64,000 nucleotides of DNA, taken from assembly GCA_028564705.1 (NCBI GenBank), contig JAPXFQ010000804.1:2728001-2792000 (forward strand), in the 5' to 3' direction. This document shows, in pieces, positions 1 to 13,300 of the stretch. This stretch comes from Apricaphanius iberus (Eukaryota; Chordata; Actinopteri; Cyprinodontiformes; Aphaniidae). The stretch's first letter is position 1. Each line of letters opens with the position of its first letter. The position numbers were made by a program, and so were the translations under genes. Under the pieces are notes generated by a model that did not search any database, was not told the DNA's origin, and saw only the letters and a program-made list of their open reading frames with translations.

Positions 1-1234
1 AAAGAGAGGGGAGAGACAAGATAAGCCAATGCTGGATTAATATTGTTATGTCACCCAGTTTTAGATGAAAGCAGTACCACTATAGGGTAAAAGCCATGTT
101 CAGTAGCGGCAGACGTAGTAGACAGCAGATAACTAACTGTTATTTATTTTAGGCGGTAGAAAGCAGAAAAGAGATGAGGCCAAGGAGAAAACGCTGTAGA
201 GTTTTAGGTTTTACTAAGTGACCAGCCTCACACAACAATAGTAAATAAGTAAAGATCGCAATCTGCAAGAGAGAGCATACTGTCGTTATCTACATGCATG
301 TTTCTGGGCTGGCTTTTCATCTCGAGATAGGCGGGTCACAGATTCTAATGATGAGGTTAATGAGGTTAAAACAAGCAGTGAAATTTGCTGATTGAATGGT
401 GGTCTGGGGGAGCTCCTCCTCCTGACTCCGCACAACTAATCAAAACGCAGGAAGTCTCCTGCGATTCTGGAACAGAGCAAAATGGAGTGCTTTTCCACAC
501 AAAGCACATAACCTAGCCTTCCTGTTCTCAGCATTAATGATAGCACAGGGCTCAAACTCCACATGTGCTGGACATGCATAAAAGCAATGAAATATCTGTT
601 CATACCACAACAGGTAGACAATATTTTTTATAGGTGATGCGCCCCCTTTTCTAATGCTGCTCTGGACAACTGCCCATATGACTCATATCAAAAGCATAAT
701 ATAAAGAAACGAATGGCTGTTTTTGCTTGCAAAAACATTCACCCCTTTAAACATCATCATATGTTTTCATATCATTACCCCGAACTTTAATGAGATTATG
801 AGTAATGGACAAAAATGGTTTTCTAAGATTTTTTTCCTCGTAGACAATCTCATGAGTTTGAATACAGCCCCTTTTACTCTGCTACACATACATTTTTTTT
901 TAAAATGTGTCCATCTGTAAATAAGAGCCCACCTGTGTATAATGCAACCTTTGAATAAACCCAGCTGTTTTATGAAGCCCCGGGGGTTTAGAGAACTCTA
1001 GTGAACACACAGCACAATGAAGACCAAGAAACACAACAGACAGATCAAAGCCATGAAGACGTTTCCAGCAAGGGTAAGGGGAGCAACAGGAGCTATTCCC
1101 AGGCAAAATGAAGAGGTGACAACATGCTAAGCAGTTGTGTAGATTTAGCTTTTTTAAACCTGGAAGCAGGTGTGAAAGCAGAAGTGAGACATTTAGTAAA
1201 TGGATTCATGTATGCTGTGTAACACGTTACTCAC
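1..1234 (-). other. ssbp4: Start of the last ssbp4 intron (runs off the window)
   Basis: Sequence downstream of exon L on the minus strand. No terminal exon or stop for the SSBP C-terminus seen. Apart from the Tc1-like fragment at about 945-1112 I recognise nothing here. Confidence 0.6.
945..1112 (+). mobile_element. Tc1-like transposon fragment, 5' part
   Basis: Matches, with scattered changes, the 5' region of a common fish Tc1-like transposon: CCAGCTGTTTTATGAAG, then ATGAAGACCAAGAAACAC (transposase start, MKTK-type), then a decayed stretch of its first codons. No transposase beyond the first ~30 codons is present. Dead fragment. Confidence 0.75.
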
Positions 1235-1336
1235 ACTTTCACTTTGGAATGGGTTTAAAAAGTTGCCCCCCATCTCGCCATCGTCCCGCGGAGTGCCCGG
1301 AGGATTGTTCATGCCTGCCATATTGTTAGGTGAATT
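1235..1336 (-). CDS. ssbp4: ssbp4 exon L (NSPNNMAG...NPFQSES)
   Basis: A 102-bp exon of 34 codons with PGTPRDDGE and the [10 protein letters not shown] run that precedes the family's final Tyr-Ser-Pro-Ser-Met-Thr-Met-Ser-Val. Acceptor GCGGTGTAG, donor GTGAGTAACG. No matching terminal exon is visible at 1-1234, so the stop codon and 3' UTR are inferred to lie to the left. Confidence 0.95.
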
Positions 1337-4300
1337 CTACACCGCAAGTGGAAGAAACAAACAACAGGCACTAATTAAAGATAGATGCAGAAAAGAGGAA
1401 TCTGCTGCTGCTTAACAAGTCAAATAAGCTCACCTTTGGCAACCCATCCATGTCACCAGAGCCTGTGATCAGAGGTAGAGAAACAAAAATGTAAAAAAAA
1501 AAAATAAACGTAAAGAAAAACTGAAAGTAAGCTGTTAATGGTCTGATAAACAAAAAGTTCATTGGCTTCACTAATCCCGTTACATCTACAGAATCAATAG
1601 GCTGCTCACCCTCGTCTAATCTGTTTAAACTTTGATCAATAATATTAAACAGTTGAAAACAAAGTTCTTAAATCTGCCACGAGAGGGCAGCATACTACCC
1701 TCTGTCTAAATGACTGAGCAAAAAGAAAGAATTGTGTTTCATCATGAATGTACCCAGGAGGTATCTGCTGCACGCACACTGTCTCACCTAGTGATCCGTT
1801 CATATGATGCTGCTCCATAGCTCCCATTCCACCCATTGGTCCATCCGGACCTGGTCCCATTGGGAACTAAAGAAAAATACATTTTTTTTTCAAGAATAGA
1901 TAAGAAAATCCTTGTTGTTGGTTTGGTCTCAGTATGTTTGTTTTGTTTTTAATGTGGCAAAGTAACTCGTATAAAAGGCGTGTGTTAAATTTGAATAAAA
2001 ATTTAGAGCACTTACATTCGGTCTGTTTCCACCTGGACCAATAGGGTTCATCATTGTGTAAATGTTTTCGCTTGAATTTGTAGAATCTGTGGAAAAGAAG
2101 CAGGTGAATGTTAGAAAGCATAGGATATTAGAGCAGTTGCTATGCAAGATATGTGTATATTAGCCCAGTTCAACATATGCCTTCATGGGTCACCTAATAA
2201 GCAAAGAGAGTACACTTGTTTCTAATTTAATTTCAGTATAAATCCAGCTGTTCTGTGAAGAAGCTGGAGGGTTGTTAGGAAAAAAAGCATCATGAAGACC
2301 AAGGAACGTCTTTAAAAACTGTTTAAAGAAGGGAAACAGGACCATTGTTCCTTCTTTGTGTTATAAGGAAACTATACATGTATATATCCATATTAGAGAT
2401 GCAACGATACAAATTTTTTTCAAACTGATATGATACTGATACTTGAATCTGAGTAAATGCCAATACCAACGACCAATGCTGATACCACCCAAAAAATAAT
2501 GCACTGAATTGCAAGACTTCCACTACTTCTCTGCTTGTTCGAAAAATAATTGGTGAATAAGATAAAATATAAGATATCAATACGAATGACCACAAAGTAA
2601 AAATTTGAAGTGACAAAAGAAACATTTTCTGTGAAACTATTGTAGTTTCCACGTTTTACATATCAGTTCTTGGTATCAGTTAACTAACCAATGCCAATAC
2701 AAGTACAGAACGGTACCCCGCTACTTGATAAAAGTATCGGTGCATCTCTAATACATATATCTAAATATACATACACCTGTGACTAAAGAGATGCTCGGTG
2801 CATGCCAATGTGTGCGTGTAAGCTGAAAAGATTCAAAGGGATAAGGTGACTTTGCTCTGACACTGCAGGTACCATATAGCAGATAAGAAAAGAAAGATGA
2901 ACAAAAGAAAAGAATAAAACACATACTGATCCAACATGCATAAAGTGGTGGAGAAATCCTGGCCCTGAATGTCACTTGTGTTGTCGTGACTGAAGGAAAG
3001 GGACGAGTACATGTGAGGTGTGCCTCACTGGGGGAGGTTTGTGTGACTGCAGAGGAAATATGTTTTCCCTCCCGGTGTGCGTGTGAGCGGTACTGTGAAA
3101 AGGTTGCCCCGCAACATATCACAATAGAGGAATGTATATAAATAATGAATGGAGAACATAAAAAGAAGCTCTCCACAGGCCAACGGGAACAGAGCTGCTA
3201 CAGGGTATCACTGTTTTCTTCTCAGCCAATCCTCCACAGAGATTTCATTGATGGGCCAAAGCTGGAATGGATCAGCCAGTGGATTGTAGACCTACATGCT
3301 CTTGCTGTCTCTAATGCACCCATTATTTAATAAAACACTGGAATTTCAGTGATTTTTTTTAAAGAGAAAAAAAGTAAAAAATAATCAATATATTTATATG
3401 TATATCTATAACAATATACAGATACATATTTTTCTGAAATTTTCCTTAAAATCTTTTGGTATGAATTTTCCATAAATCTGATAGAGAGATTAGGTAATGC
3501 CAGAGAACAGAGTTTAGACAACTCTTGTTTAGATAAAATAAAAAAATGAGGCACTCACCTCCAGGACTGGGCATGATTGGAGTTCCTGGTGGCCCACCTC
3601 CCCCTGGGGGGCCCTAAAGTGATGAGAGGAAGGATGAGTGTCTAGTGACAGACAGTACTGTGTAGCAGGTAATTTATGGCCTGTGGTCACACACGAGCCC
3701 ATGACGGAGCACTTACCACATAGTTTCCTGGCGATGAGGATGAATAAGCTATCTGTGGTGAGAGCAGACATGAGGGAAGAGAGAAAAAATGAAGCTCAGC
3801 TCTTGTAAAGACAACCAATCATGGCAAAGAGAAGACGTGAGAGAGAGTGACTCACTGAATTATTGTTAGGGTTTGGCCATGGACCCCTTCCACCAGGACC
3901 CCTGAGAATACCAGCAAGAGATTTAAAATTATCCAATGGGATCAATGTTATGAATCACAGATCAAGGAAGATGCTGGTCATGATCTCTAAAAGCTATCAT
4001 TTAAATGCTTCATGAGAGGATACTCATTAATAGGAAATACAAAAGTTTTAACACTGACAATAACTCCTGATAATCAATAACGTAATGTAAAGGACTAAAA
4101 TGTGAGTATTATAAAACTGAATGGCTTAGCACCAAAATACATTAAAGCTCTGTTGTCACTGTATCAACCTTCCAGATCAATCAGGTCTTCTGGTCAAGTC
4201 TACTGTGTATCCCAAAAATCAGAATCAAATATGGAGAAGCCTCATTCAGTTTGTATTTTCCTCTAATCTGGAACACATTTTTAGAAAACCGGGAAGCTGC

Positions 4301-7300
4301 TAAAACACAGAGTTCCTTTAAATCAAGGCTACACACCTGTCTGTTTAGTTATTTTGCCATCTTTTCATATATATATATAGTTTTTTGTTTTTTTGCTTAT
4401 ACATGCATCTTTGCGAAAAATGTAAATATTTTGTTTTCCTTTTCCTTATTACGTCCATTTTTGGCAAGAAAAATATATTTAGATATATATTTAGATTGAT
4501 TGTGCATGCCAGCGAGAAGCCACTTCCTCTGAAATCTGGATAATTAACATGTCAGATTCATTATCCGTGTAAGATAGCAAAGTGCCTTAATTCTTCTACA
4601 ATCGTCTGAGAACAAGGCGTTCTCCTGAAACAGCCAAAAGCGCAGACATGCACGATCGATCCTCACATGGATCCTGCTCTTTCCTGTCTATTGACCAATA
4701 GTTGGACAGAGAAGGGCCACCCTCCTCATTTGCATAACGAGGCATATATATATATATACTGTACAGACCAAAAGTTTGGACACACTTTCTCATTCAGTGT
4801 GTTTTCTTTATTTTCATTATTACTTACATTGTAGATTCTCACTGAAGGCATCAAAACTATGAATTAAAAGATATGGAATTATGTAGGGGCTGCACGGTGG
4901 CGCAGTGGTTAGCGCTGTTGCCTTGCAGCAAGAAGGTCGTGGGTTCGTATCCCGGCCCAGGGTCTTTCTGCATGGAGTTTGCATGTTCTCCCCGTGTATG
5001 CGTGGGTTCTCTCTGGGTACTCCGGCTTCCTCCCACAGTCCAAAAACATGCATGATAGGTGAATTGATCACTCTAAATTGTCCCTAGGAATGAATGTGAG
5101 TGTGAATGGTTGTCTGTCTCTCTGTGTTGGCCCTGCAACAGACTGGCGTCCTGTTCAGAGTGTACCCTGCCTAACACCTGATAATTGCTGGGATAGGCTC
5201 CAGCTCCCCCGTGACCCTGAATTGGATAAGCGGTTAAGAAAATGGATGGATGGATGGATGGAATTATGTAGTACTTTTACAAAAAAGTCTGAAATAACCT
5301 GGCCTCCAAAGTCCCCGGACCTGAACCCAATAGAGATGATTTGGGGTGAGTTTAACCGCAGAGTGAAGGCAAAAGGGCCAACAAGTACTGAGCATCTCTG
5401 GGAACTCCTTCAAGACTGTTGGAAAACCATTTTTGGTGACTACCTCTGGAAGCTCAAGAGAATGCAAAGCAGTAATCGCAAAGGATGGCTACTTTGAGGA
5501 ATCTAAAATATAACACATGTATTCAGTCATTTCACCCTCTGTGTTTAAGTACATACAATAATTCCATATATCATGTGTTCATTCATAGTTTTGATGCCCT
5601 TAATTGAGAATCTACAGTGTAGTCATGAAAATAAAGAAAACACATTGAATGAGAAGGTGTGTCCAAACTTTTGGTTTCGGTTTTGATTTTTGAGCAACCG
5701 GAAGTGGATGGTGGATTTTGTTCTACAATATCCAAATTGATTTGGTCTGTTACATTAGTTGGCAAGAAAACAATAAAAGATGCGCTTGTAATTTACGTTA
5801 CTGAAATTGTAACTAGTAATATGTTGCTGTATATTTTGTTAGTAATTCATCACATCACTCAGTTACTGAAAAAAGTAATATATTCCTGTAACTCATTACT
5901 TTTGTAATGCGTTACACCCAACACTGAAGAGAGCTAAAGGTTAGGGTGATGGCAAGGGTGTCTTCCAAGCTTATTGAGCTCATTACTAAAGATAAACAAA
6001 AAACCAGAGGAAACATGCAAAAAGCTGGTCAGCATTTACATTACTGTTAAGCCAATACAGATTTGTCCATTGTTTATTGGGTATACATAATCTTTAAAAT
6101 GACATTTCTAAACAAATGTAAATAAAAATTAATAAATATTTTTTCATACTCGCTTTTCAATGCAAAATATTGGCTGAATGAAAATAAGTCAAAATCTGAA
6201 TCTGGCAGTAGTATGAATAATGTTGGGCCTAAGAGTCAGTAAACAACAAAATCTTTTCTATTGCAGAGATGACCAAATCAATAAAAACGTTTATACTTGA
6301 TTAGACTGACAGCTAAACTACCCAAACATTTTTTTTAAATTGATTTAATCTTTGTTCTGAGAAAAATAACAAAAGCAAATAGTAATAAGGTTTTTCTTCA
6401 GCCTACTAACATGTTCATCCCTGGCATTCCTGGCCCCATGGAGTTTGGAGGAGGCCTCATCCCTCCGCCGTAGTTCTACACAGAGAAACAAGCAGTCAGT
6501 ACCGAATCCCACAACTGCTCAGTGGAAAGTTTTTGAATACTAATGAAGGTCGGCGAAGATCATGTCTCCTCTTAACGAGTGTCTAATTATGTTGTGTGTT
6601 TGGTTCAGCGTGTCTGTACTCCCCTCTCTGTATTTGCATGTATGTTTTCATGGGTGCCCAGTGGGAACGTTTGGCTGCCAATGCATGTTTATACATTGGA
6701 GTGCATGTGTGTGTGTGTGTGTGTGTGTAAAGGGTTCAGGCCACAGATCTGCTCCACCAAAGGAAGAGTTTTGTTCAGCAGACGATTACACTTGTCGAGC
6801 AGATGCCAGAGCAGCTGCTGCCGTGTTTGCTGCCAAAGTCAGTGTCAGGGTGGCACAGAGAGGGGCTGAAGGGCACAGTGTGGGTGCCTTTGTCTGAGAC
6901 AATGTTTTAAAACGTGAGGTGGCAGGGTACAGAATGAAGAGTGTGTCTGGTAATGAGAATTCAAATGGTAACTCTTCTTTGACCCTCTGAAGTAAAAAAT
7001 CAAGCAAATTCAGTGAAATCAAAGATACAAAAGGAAAGTATTAACTTTGGCTCCAGTTTTGGCTGATACTGGTGCATCTGAATTACCCAGTTATATTGAC
7101 AGGCAAACTTATGAGGTGGGGTCATTCATAATAAACCCATTCTTCATATCCTATTGCTTTAAATTATTTTTTATCTTTATGGAAACACTCAGTTAATGGC
7201 AGCCAAATGTTGACTTGGCTTGTAAACTGACAACCAGAGTACAAAAATTAAACTGCAGAGCAGCTGGACATAGAATGGGTTTTATTGGATCGTACCATAC

Positions 7301-10300
7301 CATGTCGTTACTTCCTTTGGCAACAGTTTTTTTGGTCCTTCACAACAATAATGTCCATGCTGTGTGTTATAAACTACCTGTGGGCCCATGCCGCCCATTC
7401 CTCGTGGGGGGTTCATCCTCATTGGACCTCCCATGTTTGGATGTCCTGTTGTCGTACACAGAGGATGTTGGATTAGGAGCACAGTTCAGAGCCACGATAA
7501 CTAGGCCTACATAAAATGTTCATATTCGGACAAACAAAATATATTCCAAAAAGTAAAAAATTACAATGTATACTACATTTATTTCCACTTCTAGTAATGA
7601 TATGTGAAACCTTTCATCTTTTATTACACGTTGAACAATCTTAACTGAAAAACTAGAACCTTTAATTTGATTGCATTTATTTAACAACCCTAAAAATGCC
7701 TGAACATGTTTTTTTTCTCTCTTACAAAAAACAAACAATGACTGGAGGCAGAATTATTGGTATCTCCAACAATTGTAATTAAACAAACAATTGCAGCTCA
7801 TACTTTATTTTACCAGTTGATCTGTTATTAGAAAATTTTGATTCTCTTTGCCACTCTTAAACATGGGAAAGACAAGAGCGCATGCCTTCACATAAGCCAG
7901 ACATGTACTAACTGTCCGAGGTCAGGAAAGTGTGCCATGAAAATAGTTAATCAGGTAAACCTGTCCAAACAGCTGGAACTGTGACAAACTGGGTTAGAGA
8001 GGGAGCCACGTTTATTTTCCCATCATGCACACTGAAGACGATGATTATGAAGGTGAAAAAAAAATCTTTAAAGCTCACTGCTAGAGATGTGGAACAACAA
8101 AGTGAGATTCTACTCTCGCCGAAAATGTATTTTATTGCTTTTGATACATCTTTATTGGGACCACCAATAACAGTAGAGGGTGCTTTTACACCATTGTTGT
8201 AGGCAGTACCTTGCGGTCTAGTGGGGTCCAGGCTGTTCGGAAGGAGGGGCTGAGAACCCGGGATGCTCCCGGGAGGCTGGTTTGGCATTCGGAGGGAGGG
8301 TCTGGGGCCACCGGGGTACCGTGGAGACATGAATGGCTGCAGAACGGATAGGAGAAGAACACGATTTACATTTTGTTTCAGAACAGGTATTCAATGTTCA
8401 ACCTTTCCACTGAAAGGTTGACTTAATTGAAAATATAAGTGTTACGTATTTTATCGGTTAAATACACTCCTATACAGTTTTTTAAGCAAATGAATAAATA
8501 AATACATTAATGTTACTAATAGTTAAAATTAGATATCTAATTTTATTCATTTAAGTGATCTTAATGTGGAAAATATAACTTTTTGATTAGAACTGTTATC
8601 AAAAGACTTAAATACAATAAAATAATAACACAAACATCATAATACACCTAGCCCAGTTTTATATCGACAATAGCTCAGAAGAAATGAAGAGGAAGGGATT
8701 ATTTATAAAACTAAAGAGATATGACAGAAATCAGAGCATTTAATAATAATTTTTAAAAAAACCCACAAACCATAACATGTCTCAGCCTGCCACAGTCATT
8801 ATCAGCTTTATCCTTAAAATTCAGCCTCAGATTTGAAATGTCACAACCCAGTCCTGTTGCAACCAATCCCAGTCTATTCTCAGTCTCTTCATGACTGTCT
8901 CTTTTAGGATGGAGTAATATTTTTTCAAGCTCTTTTTTAAAAATCAGTGTTGGGCTTTTTAACAAATTTGAACTATTTTCTGTTCATTCATTCAAGACTC
9001 AAACCACTATGATATGAATCATTACTTAAAATAGGCCACTAAGCTACACTTTCTCTTTTCTTTGCAAACGTACTAAGATCTTTCTGTAAAAAGGAAAAAA
9101 AAATCTGTGCTCATTACAACCCAACTGGGGGTCTTTTTTGAGTCCGAAAAAATTAGAAAGCCTGTCCAAAGCCGCTCTCTCTATAGGTGTTTTCTCTTCT
9201 GGTCAGCAGGGAGAGCTATTGTGCTGGATAATGATGTGTTTTTGTTTTGTTACATTTCTTTAAAAAAAGAAGCCTGTCATGTCTTGGAAAGTAAGGACTC
9301 AGGTGGTGAAAGCCATCAGGTTAAAGGTAGAGGAGGACAGATAAAAGACAGCGTAAAACAGAACAATGTGAGGACAGGGAAAGGCAGCAGAGAGAGAGAA
9401 GATGGAAAGGAAAGAGAAAGATAATACAAATACAGGCAGAGAAAATACTCTGTATACTTTAAAAATAAACAAAGAGCGTAATGAACTCTTTGCTACCATC
9501 CCTTGTAAACCAGTAAGCAGAGTGATTCTGGACGCAACATCAGACGCAACCCTGGACGTTTCAGCAGTGCGGGGACAAGAACAGGCCAGCAGGGACACGC
9601 GTGCAGCCAGCGCTGCTTAACTAGTGAATAATGTAAAACATCACAGACAGATGCTTAGCGGTATTACCTATGAGAGTACACTGCCGCAACTACAAAAACC
9701 CACATCGAGTGGGGCCGTCTTTCAGTGTCAAATAAGAAGAAACAGTTGTAAACAAAATCCAACCTGGGGAAACATGCAGATTTGGTTAACAATCATGAAA
9801 TGCAGATGAAGCGCAATCGTGTTTAGGGGGAACTGTATTTTCTGAGTCAGTGTGGGGCAAACGGAGGCCTGCTTATGTAATTACACTCAATGCTGGAGGC
9901 GATGGACTGACTTACAACTGTTTTCTTACTTTTCACTCTGCCACTTCCTCCCCCCACCCCCTCCTCCCACATTGTGGTGGGTTTGCACACGGAGAGCCAC
10001 ACAGTGTCAGGCCGTACTGCAATATTAATGCTCTATTGATGGACTATGGGATGGTGAGTGCTGGGCTGAGGGAGAGAGAAGGGCCTCCAGATGCACCTCC
10101 GCTCCTCACAGCCAGGCCAACACAGCTAAATTATTCATCCAGTCCGTCATCCTCAATGCTGCCTGTCCCCGGCTGCTTGTACACCGAGGGATCCGGGAGC
10201 TGTTTCTTCTTCAGTGTTCCAATGAGCGAGTGAATGAGTGAGTGTTCAGAGACATAACTGGGAGGAAAGTGAAAGGAAGTTGTCCTACCTGTCCATGGGG

Positions 10301-13300
10301 TCCCATCATGGGATTGCTGGGGTTGTGTGGCGGGGGCTGTGTGTGAGGGGAAGGCTGAGATCCTGGAGGACCCTGCAGGAGATGATAAACATGTAAATAC
10401 ATTTTGACAAGATAGACCCAAATGAATCATCTGCTGATAGTCTAGCTTGCAAAAGCATAAAAAAAAAAAACATTTTTAAACCACAAAGTCCAACTTGTAC
10501 TATTTAAAGGTTATGATAAACCAACTTAATTTGTATTCCTCCCTTTGACATTATTACACCTGGAAGTCTTTTGGTGTATGTGACAGCCAGTTTTACTCAT
10601 CTAAGTACGGAAAATTTTCCTTTCTTCTTTGCAGAATAACAGAAGCTCATTCAGGATGGCTGAAGAACATTCATGAGGAGCAAATTTTAGGTCCCAGATT
10701 TAATTTTGGACTTTGAGTAGAACATTCCAAGACAGAAATGTACTTTGATTCAATTCAACCCTTTTTGTTTACATCCTCTAAAAGGATTTCTTGTGAGAAT
10801 TCTCTGTAAGATGTTCAAAGCTAAAAGTGTTGTTTTATATTCGGACCCTATTTTAAGCTTATCTTGAACTTCTCTTCAACTATGTTTCTTTTGGTTTGAG
10901 TTTGGTTAATTCTTTATTTTTTAAGTATTTTGGTAGTTGTTCTGTTATTTGGATTTATTTTTTATAGATTATTCTTCTTTGTCCTTTTACTTGTTGTTAG
11001 ATTTGTTGTTTTGTTCCTTTATGTATTTTTCTACCTGTTTCTCCACTTTGTTTCTATTTTTTTTTACATTTTCCTCAGAATGCCAGTTTCCTCAGCCTCC
11101 CTTCTGTCTTAACATATCATATCAAATCAAATCAAATAATTTATTTATAAGGTACCTTCACATGACAAACAGTCAAAACAAGGTGCCGTACAATAGGTCA
11201 ACATAAAATGAAACAACAATGAAAGTTCACATAATACTAAAAATGATTAAAAACACCCCAAGAAGCAGGAAAAATAGATTCTCATATGGCATCAAAAGCT
11301 TGACCATAAAAACAAGATTTAAGAAGTTTAAAAAAAAAAAGCAGAGTGATGTTGTCTGGCGAATATCAATAGCAATGCATTCCAAAGCTGTGGAGCACAA
11401 ACAGAGAAAGCATGTTCACCCCTTAGCTTCATCCTCGACCTCGGAACCTCCATGAGAAGCTGATCTGCCGACCCGAGGCACCATGTTGCAATGTAGGGAA
11501 TAAGAAGTTAGGAGAGATGTGGCGGAGCAAGGCCATGTAGGGATTTAAAACAAATAAAAGAATTTAAAAATGTACCCTAAAACGCACAGGCAGCCAGTGT
11601 AGGGAAGCCAAAATAGGAGTAATATGTTCCCTCCCACATGCTCCAACCAGGACACGAGCAGCAGCATTTTGAACCAGCTGGGAACGTGAGAGTGACACCT
11701 GGCTAATTCCAAATTATAAAGAGTTACAGTAATCCGGTCGTGTGGTGATAAAAGCATGGATAAAAAGGACCAAACGCCATCACTTCGGTCATAATGTCGT
11801 TAAAACTTAGGAAGCTCAATGCCATCCAGTCCTTAATGTCATGCAAACATGACAGAAGATGGGGTGATTGAGTGACCTCTTTTTATCCGCAGGTATATTT
11901 GTGTATCATCAGCATAACAGTGGAAGGACACACCAGGTTTACGAAGAATGGAGCTAGAGTGTACCTAATATAGAGGCCCGAGGGACCCCCAACAACAATG
12001 GGGCCGAGGTAGAGTAGGAGCCAGCAAAGCTAACGCACATAGTTCTGTCAGCTAGGTATGATGAGAACCAATCAAGAGCAACACAATAAACCCCTAAATC
12101 ACAAAGCCTAGACAATAATATGGAGTGACCTACAGTGTCAAATGTTGCAAAAAGGTCAAATAGGAAAAGGATGATGTAATCCCCATCATCAGTAGCCCAG
12201 AAAATATCATTAAAAACTCTCAGCAGAGCAGAATCCGTGCTGTGTAAAGTTTTAAAACCAGACAGAAAGATTTCCAAAGCATTAGTCCTCTGTAAAAAAG
12301 GTAATAGCCGACTATAGAGTACTTTTTATAAAATTTAGAGCGAAAGGGTAGCATGGAGATAGGCCTAAAATTACTTAGCACTAATCTATTAAGGTTGAGC
12401 AAAGGTTGGACAAAATCATGTTTAAAATTCACAGATACTGTACCAGAGGACAGACTTTTATTCACTATAGTAAGGGTAATCGGTCCAATGCTTGTGAATA
12501 CTGTTTAAAAAAGCGGGACAATGTCTACAGGAGACCCAGAAGGTTTGATGCGATTAACAACATCTTCTAAGGCATACTGACTCACGTGCTCAAACCTGTC
12601 AAACAAACCAGTGTGAGCGGTAGACTCAGAAAATCGCTGATCTAATATCAGCGACCTTTTGAAAAAAAAAATCCTAAAATCACTCCATCGATCAGTAGAA
12701 GCTTCTTGATATTCATGCTAATGGACATATAAAACAGAGTCAATAGTCTTAAAAAGCACACGTGGATTATGACTATTTGTCATAATTATTCCGTACAAAT
12801 ATTAATTCTTAGAGTCTTTCACAGTATTTTGTCATTGACACCAACAGCTTTCCAAAATCTGGTAAGAAACCTGCAGCTTATATTTTCTCCACCTCCGTTC
12901 AGCTCTGCGACTTTCCTTTCTAGCAGCACGAGTTCTTTCATTTAACTATGGCTCAGGTTTGGGCCTGGGTAACATAGTTTTTAATGGAGCCACAGATTCA
13001 AGAATATTTAAACACAAAGACTGAAACCAGGAGCTAAGGGGCAGCGAGCTGATCGAAAGCAGCAGAGAACTGACTAACAGCCGAAGGACCAAACATCCAA
13101 CAGCGCCGAACGGAGTCTCCAGAATTAACTGAAGTGCAAGAAAAAGCAATATCAAATAATACAGGTGAATGATTCAAAATCACACTGTCACATATCTTAA
13201 TGTTCAAAACAGGCAACCCAGCAGTAAGAACAAGGTCCAAAGTGTGACCTTAATTATGTGTTGGACCCGACACACACTGCGTGAGATTAAGAGAGTCTGT

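Larger units (their letters stand above)
2087..3558 (-). other. ssbp4: Intron between exons H and I
   Basis: 1.5-kb intron (donor GTGAGT, acceptor CCACAG) containing a Tc1-like fragment and a hAT-type non-autonomous element, listed separately. The remaining 2760-3540 has no feature I recognise. Confidence 0.7.

Noticed and set aside
2323..2652. 109-codon minus-strand frame
   Set aside because: Lies across the hAT-type element in an ssbp4 intron; no transposase motif.
5078..5497. 139-codon plus-strand frame
   Set aside because: It is a chance fusion of SINE sequence with the tail of a deleted Tc1 transposase, not a host gene.
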